The notes under the pieces: generated by a model
Told to the model about the DNA's origin: nothing
What the model saw: the letters and a program-made list of their open reading frames with translations, nothing else
Databases searched by the model: none
In this document: positions 55,377-64,000 of the stretch, piece by piece
Numbering within the stretch: position 1 is the first letter of the stretch
Layout: each line of letters opens with the position of its first letter
Translations under genes and position numbers: made by a program
Assembly (NCBI GenBank): GCA_934216615.1
Contig: CAKQCB010000002.1
Coordinates: forward strand, 310,001 to 374,000
DNA: 64,000 nt
DNA from: an uncultured Anaerolineae bacterium
GTDB taxonomy: Bacteria; Chloroflexota; Anaerolineae; Aggregatilineales; Phototrophicaceae
Direction: 5' to 3'

Positions 55377-56870
55377 ATGCCAAACTATATACTTGCGCTT
55401 GACCAAGGAACGAGTTCTTCCCGCGCAATTCTTTTTAACGAAGCAGGGGAAATTGTGAGTTCAGGACAGCAAGAATTTCCGCAAATCTACCCACAAGCGG
55501 GCTGGGTAGAACATGACCCTGAAGCTATTTGGTCGTCCCAAATGGCGACGATCCAAGAAGCCGTTTCAAAAGCGACTATTTCTTTCTCTGAAATTGCGGG
55601 GATCGGCATCACCAACCAGCGCGAGACCACCGTCATTTGGGATCGTCAAACAGGCGAGCCGATCTACAATGCGATTGTGTGGCAGTGCCGACGCACTGCC
55701 GACTTTTGCGAGACGTTAAAGCAAGAAGGCTTTGATGAAGTAATTTATCAAAAAACCGGCTTGGTGACAGACGCATATTTCAGCGGGACCAAAGTCGCTT
55801 GGCTCCTCGATCACGTCGCGGGGGCGCGGGAAAAAGCCGAACGTGGGGAACTCGCCTTCGGCACCATCGACAGTTATTTGCTATGGCGACTGACACAAGG
55901 AAAAGTCCACGCGACTGACGTGAGCAATGCCAGCCGTACCCTGTTGTTTAATATTCATACCCTCACTTGGGATGAAGATATTCTACGCCGATTAAATATC
56001 CCGCGTAGCCTACTTCCCGAAGTGAAGCCGAGCAGCCATTTATACGGTGAAACCGACCCCAGCATCTTTGGGCACGCCATCCCGTTAGGGGGCGTTGCGG
56101 GGGATCAACATGCCGCCACTTTTGGACAGATTTGTACCGAGCGCGGGATGGTCAAAAACACCTACGGAACAGGGTGCTTCTTGCTGATGAACACAGGGGA
56201 AGAAGCGATTGCGTCAGGGCATCAACTGTTGACGACAATTGCATGGCAGTTAGGTGACCAACCCGTTCAATATGCGCTGGAAGGCAGTGTCTTCATCGCA
56301 GGCGCGGCGATTCAATGGCTTCGTGATGGCCTTGGCTTGATCGAGTCGAGCAGTGAGACCGAAACTATCGCCCGCAGTATCGATCATACCGACGGCGTGT
56401 ATTTTGTCCCCGCATTTGTCGGGTTAGGCGCCCCTTACTGGGACCCCTTTGCGCGTGGAACTCTTGTGGGGTTAACGCGCGGTAGTGGCAAAGCGCAGAT
56501 CGTCCGCGCCACCCTCGAAAGTGTCGCCTATCAAACCTTTGATGTCGTAGACGCGATGAAAAAAGATGCGGGCTTTGAAATCCGTTCCCTGCGCGTTGAC
56601 GGGGGCATGGTCAAAAATGATTTCCTGATGCAGTTCCAAGCGGATATTCTCAATGTGACGGTGGAACGTCCCAAAGTGACCGAAACGACGGCATTGGGCG
56701 CGGCCTATCTTGCAGGCTTGGCGGTGGGCTTTTGGAAATCTCCAGAGGCGTTGAGCGGACAATGGCAGGTGGATAAAACCTTTGAACCCCAGATGAAGGC
56801 CGACCAGCGCGAAGCGCTCCTTCATGGCTGGAAACGCGCCGTTGGACGTGCGCAAAAATGGGCTGAATGA
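55377..56870 (+). CDS. glpK: Glycerol kinase
   Basis: A 497-residue FGGY-family kinase (E. coli GlpK 502). N-terminal [15 protein letters not shown] (5-19) binds ATP phosphates; [21 protein letters not shown] and QCRRT are the glycerol-pocket segments; [16 protein letters not shown] and GVAGDQHAA follow, then [17 protein letters not shown] near the C-terminus. It makes sn-glycerol 3-phosphate in the cytoplasm, feeding the dehydrogenase encoded next. The usual IIAGlc-binding residues were not assessed. Confidence 0.97.
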   Translation: MPNYILALDQGTSSSRAILFNEAGEIVSSGQQEFPQIYPQAGWVEHDPEAIWSSQMATIQEAVSKATISFSEIAGIGITNQRETTVIWDRQTGEPIYNAIVWQCRRTADFCETLKQEGFDEVIYQKTGLVTDAYFSGTKVAWLLDHVAGAREKAERGELAFGTIDSYLLWRLTQGKVHATDVSNASRTLLFNIHTLTWDEDILRRLNIPRSLLPEVKPSSHLYGETDPSIFGHAIPLGGVAGDQHAATFGQICTERGMVKNTYGTGCFLLMNTGEEAIASGHQLLTTIAWQLGDQPVQYALEGSVFIAGAAIQWLRDGLGLIESSSETETIARSIDHTDGVYFVPAFVGLGAPYWDPFARGTLVGLTRGSGKAQIVRATLESVAYQTFDVVDAMKKDAGFEIRSLRVDGGMVKNDFLMQFQADILNVTVERPKVTETTALGAAYLAGLAVGFWKSPEALSGQWQVDKTFEPQMKADQREALLHGWKRAVGRAQKWAE

Positions 56871-56945
56871 CACAACACTGCCCATGAGGGCATGACACGG
56901 CAGGTATAATCGAAAACACGTAACCAATCAATCACAGGCAGTTGC

Positions 56946-59753
56946 ATGAAAGCACTTGAAACAGATGTCCTCATCATTGGCGGGGGCGCAACGGGCGGGG
57001 GCATCGCGTGGGATTTGGCCTTGCGCGGTATCCGCGTCATTTTGGCAGACATGGGCGACCTTGCCACAGGGACGAGTGGACGGTATCACGGCTTACTGCA
57101 CAGTGGTGGACGGTATGCTGTACGCGACCCTGAAAGCGCCGAAGAATGTATCCTCGAAAACAGGATTTTTCGCAAGATCATCCCTTCGGCGGTAGAAGAT
57201 ACAGGCGGTTATTTTGTCTTGTGTCCGGGTGATGATACCGCTTATGTGGAGACATGGTTGAAAGCCTGTGCCAACGTAGGCATCGAGACACAATCAATTT
57301 CTTTAAGCCAAGCGCTCAAACACGAACCTGCGTTAAACCCACGTTTAGAAGCTATCTACGCTGTGCCTGACGGCTCATGTGATTCGTGGGATTTGCTTCA
57401 TACCTTGCAATACGGCGCGGAATCTACAGGCAAGGCACAGTTTCTCACCTATCACCGTTTGGATTCATTTCATCTCCAAGCCAACCGCGTCACGGGCGCT
57501 CAACTAACCGACCTCCGTACCGATGAACCTGTGCAGGTCACTTGTGCGGTCGTCGTGAATGCGGCAGGGCCTTGGGCGGCGGAAGTTGCCTCAAAAGCGG
57601 GGGCGCACTTTAACATGCGTCTTTCGCGCGGGGCGATGTTGGCCTACAACATCCGTTGGGTCAACACGGTGATTAACAAACTGCGCGCGCCGGGCGATGG
57701 TGATATTTTTGTCCCTGTCGGCACTGTGAGCGTGATCGGCACGACGTCCGTTCCAACCGATGACCCTGCCGATACGCGCGTTGAAACGTGGGAAGTCACA
57801 CGAATTTTGGAAGAAGCCGAAGGCATGACGCCGGGGATTAGCAAGGCGCGGATTTTGCGCTCATGGGGTGGCGTGCGTCCCCTCTATGATGGGGGTAGCA
57901 GTGATGGGCGTAACGTCAAACGCACGTTTACGGCGCTTGACCATGCAGAGGCACACGGCATTGAGGGCTTGATCAGCGTGTTAGGCGGTAAGCTCACCAC
58001 CTTCCGCTTGATGGCAGAAAAAACGGCGGACTTAGTCGCGTCAAAACTGAACAATACGCAACCATGCCTTACAGCGACGACCGTTGTCCCGACGCCAACC
58101 CACGCAAAACCTCATCTCCATCAACTGCGTGGGCGCTTGCACGCGCTTGAAAAAGGCGAAACCCCCGGCGCGTTGATCTGCGAATGTGAATTGGTGACCG
58201 AACCGCAAATTCGCGAAGCGCTCGCCCGTGAAGATGTCGTCTCGCTCAACGACTTACGGCGCGATTTACGCTTAGGCATGGGGCCGTGTCAAGGTGGGTT
58301 TTGTGCCTACCGCGCTACAGGGATTTATCATGCCTGCAAAGCGAGTACCGCGCATCAGTCTCGCGCTTTACTCCATGAATTTGCCGAGCGTCGCTTTGGT
58401 GGCATGAAACCCCTCTTGTGGGGGCACAATTTACGTCAAGCTCTGCTCGCGGAACAGTTGTACGGGCGGGTGGTCGGTCTTATACCCAACACGCTCCAAC
58501 ATACGCCCATCACGCCCGTGACTTCATCATCTACACCCTCAGCAAACGGTAAAAAAGTGGTGGTTGTCGGGGCGGGTTTATCAGGCTTGACCGCCGCGCT
58601 CACTGCTTTAAAAAGTGGCGCGCGCGTAGAAGTGGTCGCGTTTGGGCAGGGATCGCTCACGTTGCACCCGGGCTGGATCGAAGTTGGTGATGTCGAAGCG
58701 CTGACGCGCCAAGCGCATCACCCGTATTCGTATGCAGGTAAAGATGCCTTAGCGCACGGCTTGGGCATCCTGCAAGAGATTGTCCCGCTGTACCCTATCT
58801 ATGATGCTGCCGTCCTTGCCAGCGGAACACAGCGCCAGATCGCTTTTCGGGTCGGCAATCCACAGCCGCGCATCACCCCTGAAACGCCGATTTTGATCGT
58901 CGGGGTTGCAGGCTGGCGCGAATTCTTCCCTGAACTCATCCGCGATGCGTTGCGCGAAACAGGCTGTGAAGCCGATATGATCGAGGTAGAAATCCCGCAT
59001 CGCGGGGGGAATTTCGACGACTGGACGATTGATATCGCCCATTATTTGGATACGCCAACAGGTTTAAATCATCTCGCGCAACAGATCAAACCGCATGTGG
59101 GGAAAGCTCAAGTCGTTGCCCTGCCATCGGTGATCGGCTTTAAGCAGACCACGTTAGCCGAACTCAACAGGTTATTAGGCGTTCCTGTTCTCGAAATCCC
59201 AACCTTGACGCCTTCCGTGCCGGGTCTGCGCTTGTATCAAGCCTTACGCTCGGCCATTTTGGCACAGGGCGGACAGTTCACGTTAGGCGTCAAAGTGATC
59301 GGCCTAGACATTCACAACCACGTGCTGAAGGGCATTCGTGCCGCCACCGTCGCAGGCCAGCGTGAGCGCATCATCCCCGCTGACGCGGTGATTTTGGCGA
59401 CAGGGGGCTTATATGGTGGGAGCATCGAAAGTGATTATCGTGGCGCGCTCCAAGAACAGATTGCCAACAGCGCGGTCAACACCCTTGAAAACCGCGATCA
59501 ATGGTTCACCCATTCGTTATTTGAAGGGGTCGCCCAACCGATTCATAGGGTAGGCGTTTCGGTTCAAAACACACTGCGCCCGCTGGATGCTTCGGGAAAC
59601 ATCATCGCTGAAAACCTATTTGTTGCGGGTCGTCTGTTAAGAAGTTACAGTCCAGTGAATGAAGGCTCCACCGAAGGCGTAGACATCGCCACCGGTTACC
59701 AAGCCGCTCAACATGCTATTCATTTGCTCACCACGCACCCCACTGGAGCCTAA
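56946..59753 (+). CDS. glpA: Fused anaerobic glycerol-3-phosphate dehydrogenase subunits A and B (GlpA-GlpB)
   Basis: One frame of 935 residues covers what is two proteins in E. coli (542 + 419). Residues 1-~400 are GlpA: FAD site LIIGGGATGGG (9-19), TGTSGRYHGLLHSGGRY (41-57) and LGGKLTTFRLMAEKTAD. Next comes a Bfd-like [2Fe-2S] domain with CEC (about 411-413) and GPCQGGFC (about 444-451). From about 535 the GlpB part starts with its own nucleotide-binding motif KKVVVVGAGLSGLTA and ends with FVAGRLLRSYSPVNEGSTEGVDIATG. The join is a short Thr/Pro/Ser linker (about 520-533) with no stop or frameshift. With GlpC it oxidises glycerol 3-phosphate to DHAP and reduces menaquinone. Confidence 0.95.
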   Translation: MKALETDVLIIGGGATGGGIAWDLALRGIRVILADMGDLATGTSGRYHGLLHSGGRYAVRDPESAEECILENRIFRKIIPSAVEDTGGYFVLCPGDDTAYVETWLKACANVGIETQSISLSQALKHEPALNPRLEAIYAVPDGSCDSWDLLHTLQYGAESTGKAQFLTYHRLDSFHLQANRVTGAQLTDLRTDEPVQVTCAVVVNAAGPWAAEVASKAGAHFNMRLSRGAMLAYNIRWVNTVINKLRAPGDGDIFVPVGTVSVIGTTSVPTDDPADTRVETWEVTRILEEAEGMTPGISKARILRSWGGVRPLYDGGSSDGRNVKRTFTALDHAEAHGIEGLISVLGGKLTTFRLMAEKTADLVASKLNNTQPCLTATTVVPTPTHAKPHLHQLRGRLHALEKGETPGALICECELVTEPQIREALAREDVVSLNDLRRDLRLGMGPCQGGFCAYRATGIYHACKASTAHQSRALLHEFAERRFGGMKPLLWGHNLRQALLAEQLYGRVVGLIPNTLQHTPITPVTSSSTPSANGKKVVVVGAGLSGLTAALTALKSGARVEVVAFGQGSLTLHPGWIEVGDVEALTRQAHHPYSYAGKDALAHGLGILQEIVPLYPIYDAAVLASGTQRQIAFRVGNPQPRITPETPILIVGVAGWREFFPELIRDALRETGCEADMIEVEIPHRGGNFDDWTIDIAHYLDTPTGLNHLAQQIKPHVGKAQVVALPSVIGFKQTTLAELNRLLGVPVLEIPTLTPSVPGLRLYQALRSAILAQGGQFTLGVKVIGLDIHNHVLKGIRAATVAGQRERIIPADAVILATGGLYGGSIESDYRGALQEQIANSAVNTLENRDQWFTHSLFEGVAQPIHRVGVSVQNTLRPLDASGNIIAENLFVAGRLLRSYSPVNEGSTEGVDIATGYQAAQHAIHLLTTHPTGA

Positions 59754-59756
59754 GCT

Positions 59757-60629
59757 ATGATCCTCGTGAGCGCTTATCAACCTGATCAACTTGACGCCCT
59801 GACACGGTTGGTAAACCAGCAGATTGCTTATTTAGCACCTCCCCTCACGCTGACCACAGACCATGTGAATTGGCCTGCTCAGCGAAGCCATGATTTATGG
59901 ATCGAACATCTACCGCGTGAAGAAGGCGAACCGATCACGTCGAGCGTGATCATTGATGAAACGTTGGCCGCCGCAGGTCAATGTATCGTCTTTCCCGACG
60001 GAAAAGCCGTCATCACATGGTTAGTCGCCAGCCCAATTTTTAAAAATGTGGCGAGTTATCTGATCGCCCATCTTGAAGGCAAGGCTATTCAACTAGGCGC
60101 AACGTCGATTGAGATCAATCGATTAGGTGTCACGGTGGGCTGGCTTGGCGTCCCTGCGAGTTGGGTACACGTGATCAATGCGCTTCGGTTGGGGGGGTTT
60201 CAAGAACAAGCACGGTGGGCGATGTTTCGTTGGGATACACCAGATGTTGTCCGCCCTCTACCCGCAGGCATCAAAACCGGATGGCACATGAACAGCCCGA
60301 TGGGTGAATGGACGCTCACCGCGTACCAAGAAGATCAAGAAGTGGGGAATAGTCTGGCATGGGCTGTGCCCTTTTTTCTACGCGATGCTGCGGGCGCAGA
60401 AGATTGGATCACGCTTGAAAGTATTCAAATTCAGCCCGAATTTCGCCGTCGCGGTATCGCGCTTGGGCTGGTGCATGAGCAAATGCGCTTTCATGGTCGG
60501 CGTGGGTTTAAACACTGGCTCGGTCGCGCCAAGAGCGACCATGTGGAAGGGCTTGCATTGTTCCGCTCGTTAGGCGCACAATATATAGATGATGCTGTCA
60601 GTTTTATAAAATCGGTACAACATGTCTGA
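59757..60629 (+). CDS. GNAT family acetyltransferase inside the glp operon
   Basis: A 290-residue protein of two GNAT-like halves. The C-terminal half has motif A, LESIQIQPEFRRRGIALGLVHEQM (about 221-244) with the RRRGIA acetyl-CoA loop and a good ending, ALFRSLGAQYIDDAVSF. The N-terminal half (about 1-160) keeps the fold text but has lost a clear loop. Substrate unknown. It starts three bases after glpAB and overlaps glpC by eight bases, so it is firmly part of the operon, yet glp operons do not usually have it. Confidence 0.8.
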   Translation: MILVSAYQPDQLDALTRLVNQQIAYLAPPLTLTTDHVNWPAQRSHDLWIEHLPREEGEPITSSVIIDETLAAAGQCIVFPDGKAVITWLVASPIFKNVASYLIAHLEGKAIQLGATSIEINRLGVTVGWLGVPASWVHVINALRLGGFQEQARWAMFRWDTPDVVRPLPAGIKTGWHMNSPMGEWTLTAYQEDQEVGNSLAWAVPFFLRDAAGAEDWITLESIQIQPEFRRRGIALGLVHEQMRFHGRRGFKHWLGRAKSDHVEGLALFRSLGAQYIDDAVSFIKSVQHV

Positions 60630-61884
60630 TCTGATCCAATTTTTTGAACAGTATGAACATGCTGAATTCACAGCAGATTTATGCGTAAAATGTAATATTT
60701 GCACATCGGCCTGCCCTGTTGCCCCCGTCACATCTTTATTTCCCGGGCCAAAAACCGTTGGCCCGCAGGCACAGCGGTTCCGTCACCCTGAAGATCGTGG
60801 TGAAACATCGCCAGATCACAGCGTGGATTATTGTTCAGGTTGTGGTATTTGCACGATGGTCTGCCCCCACGGCGTGAAGATCATGGAGATGAACGCGCGC
60901 GCCCGTGAACGTTTATATGATGGCGACATCCCACTGCGCAACCGTTTATTAGGCCGTTCCGAACTTATGGGCAAAGTGGGGCATTATTTCGCGCCCTTAG
61001 CCAATTGGGGAAAGAACCTTCGTCCAGCGCGGATCGTGGTTGAAAAGGTCATGGGCGTACACCGTGATGCCCCCTTGCCTACATTTGAATTTCAACCGTT
61101 CCGCACATGGTTCAAAAAACATAAACCTCAGCCCGCCTTGCCTCACCGTGGAAAGATCGCCTATTTCCACGCCTGTTCGGGAAATTATTTTGATACCGCA
61201 ACCTCTAAAGCGGCGGTGATGGTCTTGGCACATAACGGCTATGATGTCGTCTTGCCGGAACAAAACTGCTGTGGCCTGCCTATGCAATCCAATGGTGAGT
61301 TTAGCGCGGCGCAGTCGTGCGCGGTTTCCAACCTCAATTCTTTACAAGACTACGCCCGTCAAGGCATCCCGATTGTGGGGGCGAGCACCTCTTGTACGCT
61401 CAGCTTAAAAAATGATTACCGCGAAATTCTGCAATTGGAACACCCTTCGCGGGATGTTGTCGCTGAACACACATATGACATCAGCGAATTTCTGTTACTG
61501 CTTCATCAACGTGGTGAACTCAAAACAGACTTTCAAGCGCTGGAATTTGATCATCTGCTTTATCATGCACCCTGCCAACAAAAAGCGCATCAAATGGGAC
61601 AGCCTGCGTTGAACCTCTTTGAGCTGATTCCTCAGCTTGGCGTGCGGTTGGCTGATGCCGCCTGTTGTGGCATCGCGGGGACTTACGGTTATAAAGTCGA
61701 AAAGTATGAGATTGCCATGCGCGTGGGCAAACCTCTGTTTGATCAAATCGAAGTCGAGGGCACGGATAAACCTGTCATTTGTGATAGCGAAACCTGTCGT
61801 TGGCAGATCACCCATGCGACCCAAGCGCGCAGCGTCCACCCCGTACAGATATTAGCCGCTGCATATGGATTGATGGCGTTATAA
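60622..61884 (+). CDS. glpC: Anaerobic glycerol-3-phosphate dehydrogenase subunit C
   Basis: A 420-residue iron-sulfur membrane-linking subunit. Two [4Fe-4S] motifs: C21, C24, C27, C31 and C71, C74, C77, C81. Two cysteine-rich CCG domains follow, with NCCGLP (around 214) and ACCGIAGTYG (around 350), as in GlpC and HdrB-like proteins. It passes electrons from GlpAB to menaquinone at the membrane. Overlaps the GNAT gene by eight bases. Confidence 0.94.
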   Translation: MSDLIQFFEQYEHAEFTADLCVKCNICTSACPVAPVTSLFPGPKTVGPQAQRFRHPEDRGETSPDHSVDYCSGCGICTMVCPHGVKIMEMNARARERLYDGDIPLRNRLLGRSELMGKVGHYFAPLANWGKNLRPARIVVEKVMGVHRDAPLPTFEFQPFRTWFKKHKPQPALPHRGKIAYFHACSGNYFDTATSKAAVMVLAHNGYDVVLPEQNCCGLPMQSNGEFSAAQSCAVSNLNSLQDYARQGIPIVGASTSCTLSLKNDYREILQLEHPSRDVVAEHTYDISEFLLLLHQRGELKTDFQALEFDHLLYHAPCQQKAHQMGQPALNLFELIPQLGVRLADAACCGIAGTYGYKVEKYEIAMRVGKPLFDQIEVEGTDKPVICDSETCRWQITHATQARSVHPVQILAAAYGLMAL

Positions 61885-61989
61885 CCAACTTTTGACAAGC
61901 CATGCCTCATCACCGATGATAACAGCGGGTGAAAGCACGTGTTTTCACTCGCTTACACGTTTTGCGCTGAGATTTCCCGTAGGATTTTT

Positions 61990-63282
61990 ATGTCATCTCA
62001 ACCCCGCCATCTCTTTTGGACGGTTTCAGCAACGCATTTTTTGATCGATATGTTCAATGGGTCTGGCCCTGTCTTGATGGCCTACATCGGCAGTCGCATC
62101 ATCCCCATGAGCAATACCGAAATCGGCTTTGCGGTAAGTGCCTATCAACTGACAGGGGCATTGACACAACCGTTTTTTGGAATGCGCGCTGACCGAACAG
62201 GGGGACGGGTAATTGGCGCATTGAGCATCGCATGGACGTGTGGCTTCATCATGCTGTCGCTCTTGTTGGTCACCCTCACACGGAATTATTGGGTCATGCT
62301 CATCCCGTTTGTGCTCGGCGCGTTAGGTAGTGGCGCGTTTCACCCCATCGGCACGATGCACGCTAGCGAAAGTAGCAACTCGGTCAGCAAGCTCTCAGTC
62401 TTTTTCTTGTTAGGGCAGTTTGGTTCAGCGGTTGCCCCCACCATCATTGGCATCTTGTTGGATGGCGTGTCTTCGACCAATTATCTTTTCACGCAGAACC
62501 TCGCGCCATTCACAGGAAGACTTCAAGAGACAGGCTCGCTCACCCCGCTCTTTGTGATGATCATCCTTGCTGTGCCGGGCATTTTGATGATGGCGCGTGT
62601 GCTTCCTACCCAACATCAACACGCCGAAAACCGAACGATTAGCGCCTCTAAAACCGCAAAGACACCCCTTCCGTTGTCGCGGGGCATGATCATGTTGTTA
62701 GGGACGGTGATCTTGTTACGTGCGTTATCAACGCCCGGCGCGGTTTCCTTCGTGCCACGTTTGTTTCAATTAAAAGGCTGGTCACCTGCGGAATACGGAT
62801 CAATCACCAGCATTTTTTGGATCGCCAGCGGGTTTTCTGGGGTGTTCTTCGGCTGGTTAGCCGAACGCTACAGCACGCGCACGATCATCTCTATCAGCAT
62901 GATTTTATCCGCGCCTGCGATGTTCTTCTTACCGATTGTTGACGGCTATTTCTTGCCTGTATTACTCGGTTTTGTCGGCGGTGGTTTGAACGGTGGTTCG
63001 CATACGTTGTTTGTCGCCTTAGCCCAACAGATGCTCCCTGCTCGAAGGGGCTTTGCTTCGGGCGCGGCATTAGGGTTTATTTTTGGGGCGGGCGCTGTGG
63101 GGACGATCACCATCGGAGCGCTATCCGACCAAATTGGGATTCCCAACACCTTCCAAATTGTGGCGGTGTCGGCAGTCCTCACGGGGATTTTAGCGCTCAA
63201 ACTCCCCAACATGCAGAAAAAAGCGCGTTCCGCTCCCCCGCCTATCTCTGATGTTCTGCCTGCTGAGGCGACTGCGAAATAA
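61990..63282 (+). CDS. MFS transporter (FSR-like)
   Basis: From ATG 61990 (430 residues), with TAGGA just upstream; a longer frame to 61939 is less likely. Twelve membrane segments, with FFGMRADRTGGR (about 62-73) and FFGWLAERYSTR as the two MFS loop signatures, and FHPIGTMHASE (about 117-127), reminiscent of fosmidomycin-resistance-like (FSR) transporters. Substrate unknown; position after glpC (105 bases) makes glycerol 3-phosphate or a related compound possible, but this is a guess. Terminator follows. Confidence 0.88.
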   Translation: MSSQPRHLFWTVSATHFLIDMFNGSGPVLMAYIGSRIIPMSNTEIGFAVSAYQLTGALTQPFFGMRADRTGGRVIGALSIAWTCGFIMLSLLLVTLTRNYWVMLIPFVLGALGSGAFHPIGTMHASESSNSVSKLSVFFLLGQFGSAVAPTIIGILLDGVSSTNYLFTQNLAPFTGRLQETGSLTPLFVMIILAVPGILMMARVLPTQHQHAENRTISASKTAKTPLPLSRGMIMLLGTVILLRALSTPGAVSFVPRLFQLKGWSPAEYGSITSIFWIASGFSGVFFGWLAERYSTRTIISISMILSAPAMFFLPIVDGYFLPVLLGFVGGGLNGGSHTLFVALAQQMLPARRGFASGAALGFIFGAGAVGTITIGALSDQIGIPNTFQIVAVSAVLTGILALKLPNMQKKARSAPPPISDVLPAEATAK

Positions 63283-63290
63283 TCCAAATA

Positions 63291-63325
63291 AAAAAGCGAT
63301 ACGTCCCATCACGCATCGCTTTTTT
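63291..63325. terminator. Bidirectional rho-independent terminator
   Basis: AAAAAGCGAT (63291-63300) pairs with ATCGCTTTTT (63315-63324), with T6 on the plus strand and T-rich sequence on the minus strand. Confidence 0.87.
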
Positions 63326-63403
63326 ATATCCGTTTTTGCAACGGATCAAGAGTGGAGGAACAAGAAGAGAAGCTGGCGTCTCCCCTTCTTGGAATCAACG
63401 AGA

Positions 63404-63637
63404 TTAAGTTTGAGGGACGTGGGCAGGTTCAGAAACTTTTTGTTCGTAATAAGACTTCATCCGCATCCCCGCATCGATCAGAAAATCCCCAACCCAAGCC
63501 ATGACTGGAGCAAGGCTAGAAATTTCTGTTTCTGCCACCATTTCCTGATGCAACCGATACATTTCAGCATCGTTCATCAGTTCTTGTTGGCGTAAGTGGT
63601 TCAGTTTCAATTCGCGTGTTGCATCTGCTGTATACAT
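63404..63637 (-). CDS. Hypothetical small helical protein, 77 residues
   Basis: Not recognised. Start placed at ATG 63637 because GGGGAG lies nine bases upstream; a longer frame begins at 63664. The first half is a charged helix (RELKLNHLRQQELMNDAEMYRLHQ), the second a weakly hydrophobic helix (LAPVMAWVGDFLIDAGMRM) and a Pro-rich tail. No signal peptide. Confidence 0.65.
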   Translation of the reverse strand: MYTADATRELKLNHLRQQELMNDAEMYRLHQEMVAETEISSLAPVMAWVGDFLIDAGMRMKSYYEQKVSEPAHVPQT

Positions 63638-63873
63638 GATCTCTGGCTCCCCGTATGTCATCATGCCGAATATTTAAGTTGTTTTTGACGGTGTGCTTGT
63701 CAGTTGCTGTTACTCTTTAATTCGTGAGCGACATCTATTTTGTTCAAAACTCGTGCCATAAAATCATAAAATGCCCCTTTTGACCCCTTAAGAATCATTT
63801 TACACCATAAAAACTATACAAATCAAGGATGAAGATAGGACTTTTCTAAGGTTTTGTTTTACAACTTAGCCCG

Positions 63874-63879
63874 TATAAT
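63874..63879 (+). promoter_or_regulatory. -10 box of the gene at the window end
   Basis: A consensus TATAAT, 35 bases before the ATG at 63915. No clear -35 box. Confidence 0.4.
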
Positions 63880-63914
63880 GAAAACAACATCATCCATAGA
63901 CATATTTAGGACCT

Positions 63915-64000
63915 ATGCGCGATAAACGCCCCGTCGATGAACTAAGCATCGAAGAACTCGAACGTATTCTGACCATCAAAAAACGGGAAGCTCGTCAAAA
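63915..64000 (+). CDS. 5' end of an unidentified gene, cut by the window
   Basis: Starts at ATG 63915 after an AGG ribosome site four bases upstream and a TATAAT box. Only about 28 residues are visible: MRDKRPVDELSIEELERIL then a basic KKREARQ. This looks like a helical, charged N-terminus; no family is claimed. Confidence 0.65.
   Translation, partial: MRDKRPVDELSIEELERILTIKKREARQ

Noticed and set aside
1..64000. tRNA, rRNA or known riboswitch genes
   Set aside because: Reading the intergenic regions showed no cloverleaf or familiar riboswitch core; a covariance-model scan would be needed to be certain.

Overview
The window looks like a chromosomal segment of a Chloroflexota bacterium of the Anaerolineae/Phototrophicus-like kind. 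This is inferred from about 50% GC background, secreted DUF11 and WD40-like repeat proteins, sugar ABC transporters without a local ATPase gene, DUF624/YesL-like and toast-rack proteins, and a GlpAB fusion. No rRNA, tRNA, CRISPR array, transposase or phage structural gene was found.

Layout. 2-9745: 3' part of a giant secreted DUF11-repeat protein with a beta-propeller tail, containing three almost identical 951-bp tandem units. 9828-10715: secreted tandem DUF6438-like protein. 10787-12483: AT-rich island holding a reverse transcriptase fused to a TIR domain, with a structured non-coding region just upstream that has the layout of a retron msr-msd (13-bp perfect a1/a2 repeat and a long hairpin). 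12546-14881: VOC protein and a styrene-monooxygenase-like two-component flavoenzyme pair. 14960-19054: sugar ABC operon plus a YesL-like protein. 19253-23917: acyl-CoA dehydrogenase, M20 peptidase and Tex. 24109-26363: J-domain protein and a CoaE fusion. 26545-35453: cell-envelope locus (GT4, membrane-anchored glycoside hydrolase, GT39-like membrane glycosyltransferase, lipoprotein, beta-propeller, LysM-M23 peptidase). 35483-38283: YqfO-like, TPR and toast-rack proteins. 38331-40200: lower-GC stretch with a WD40-like secreted protein, coding remnants and two copies of one palindromic hairpin. 40211-49149: housekeeping genes (YchF, MetAP, S4, RsmI, ferredoxin, Crp/Fnr regulator, MazG-like) with small orphans. 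49254-53165: second sugar ABC operon and a GNAT protein. 53219-55180: P1B-4 metal ATPase. 55377-63282: glycerol operon glpK, glpA-glpB fusion, GNAT, glpC, MFS transporter. The window ends in the 5' end of another gene.

How they fit together. Two carbohydrate importers and the glycerol kinase / anaerobic glycerol-3-phosphate dehydrogenase set point to a heterotroph using sugars and glycerol. The envelope locus probably builds or remodels a surface glycan. The clearest accessory system is the single-gene RT-TIR retron, most likely an anti-phage defence unit: the RT would make msDNA from the upstream RNA, and the TIR domain would be the NAD-directed toxic effector. RT-TIR retrons are an established type; this copy's source and its easily read RNA make it worth a second look.
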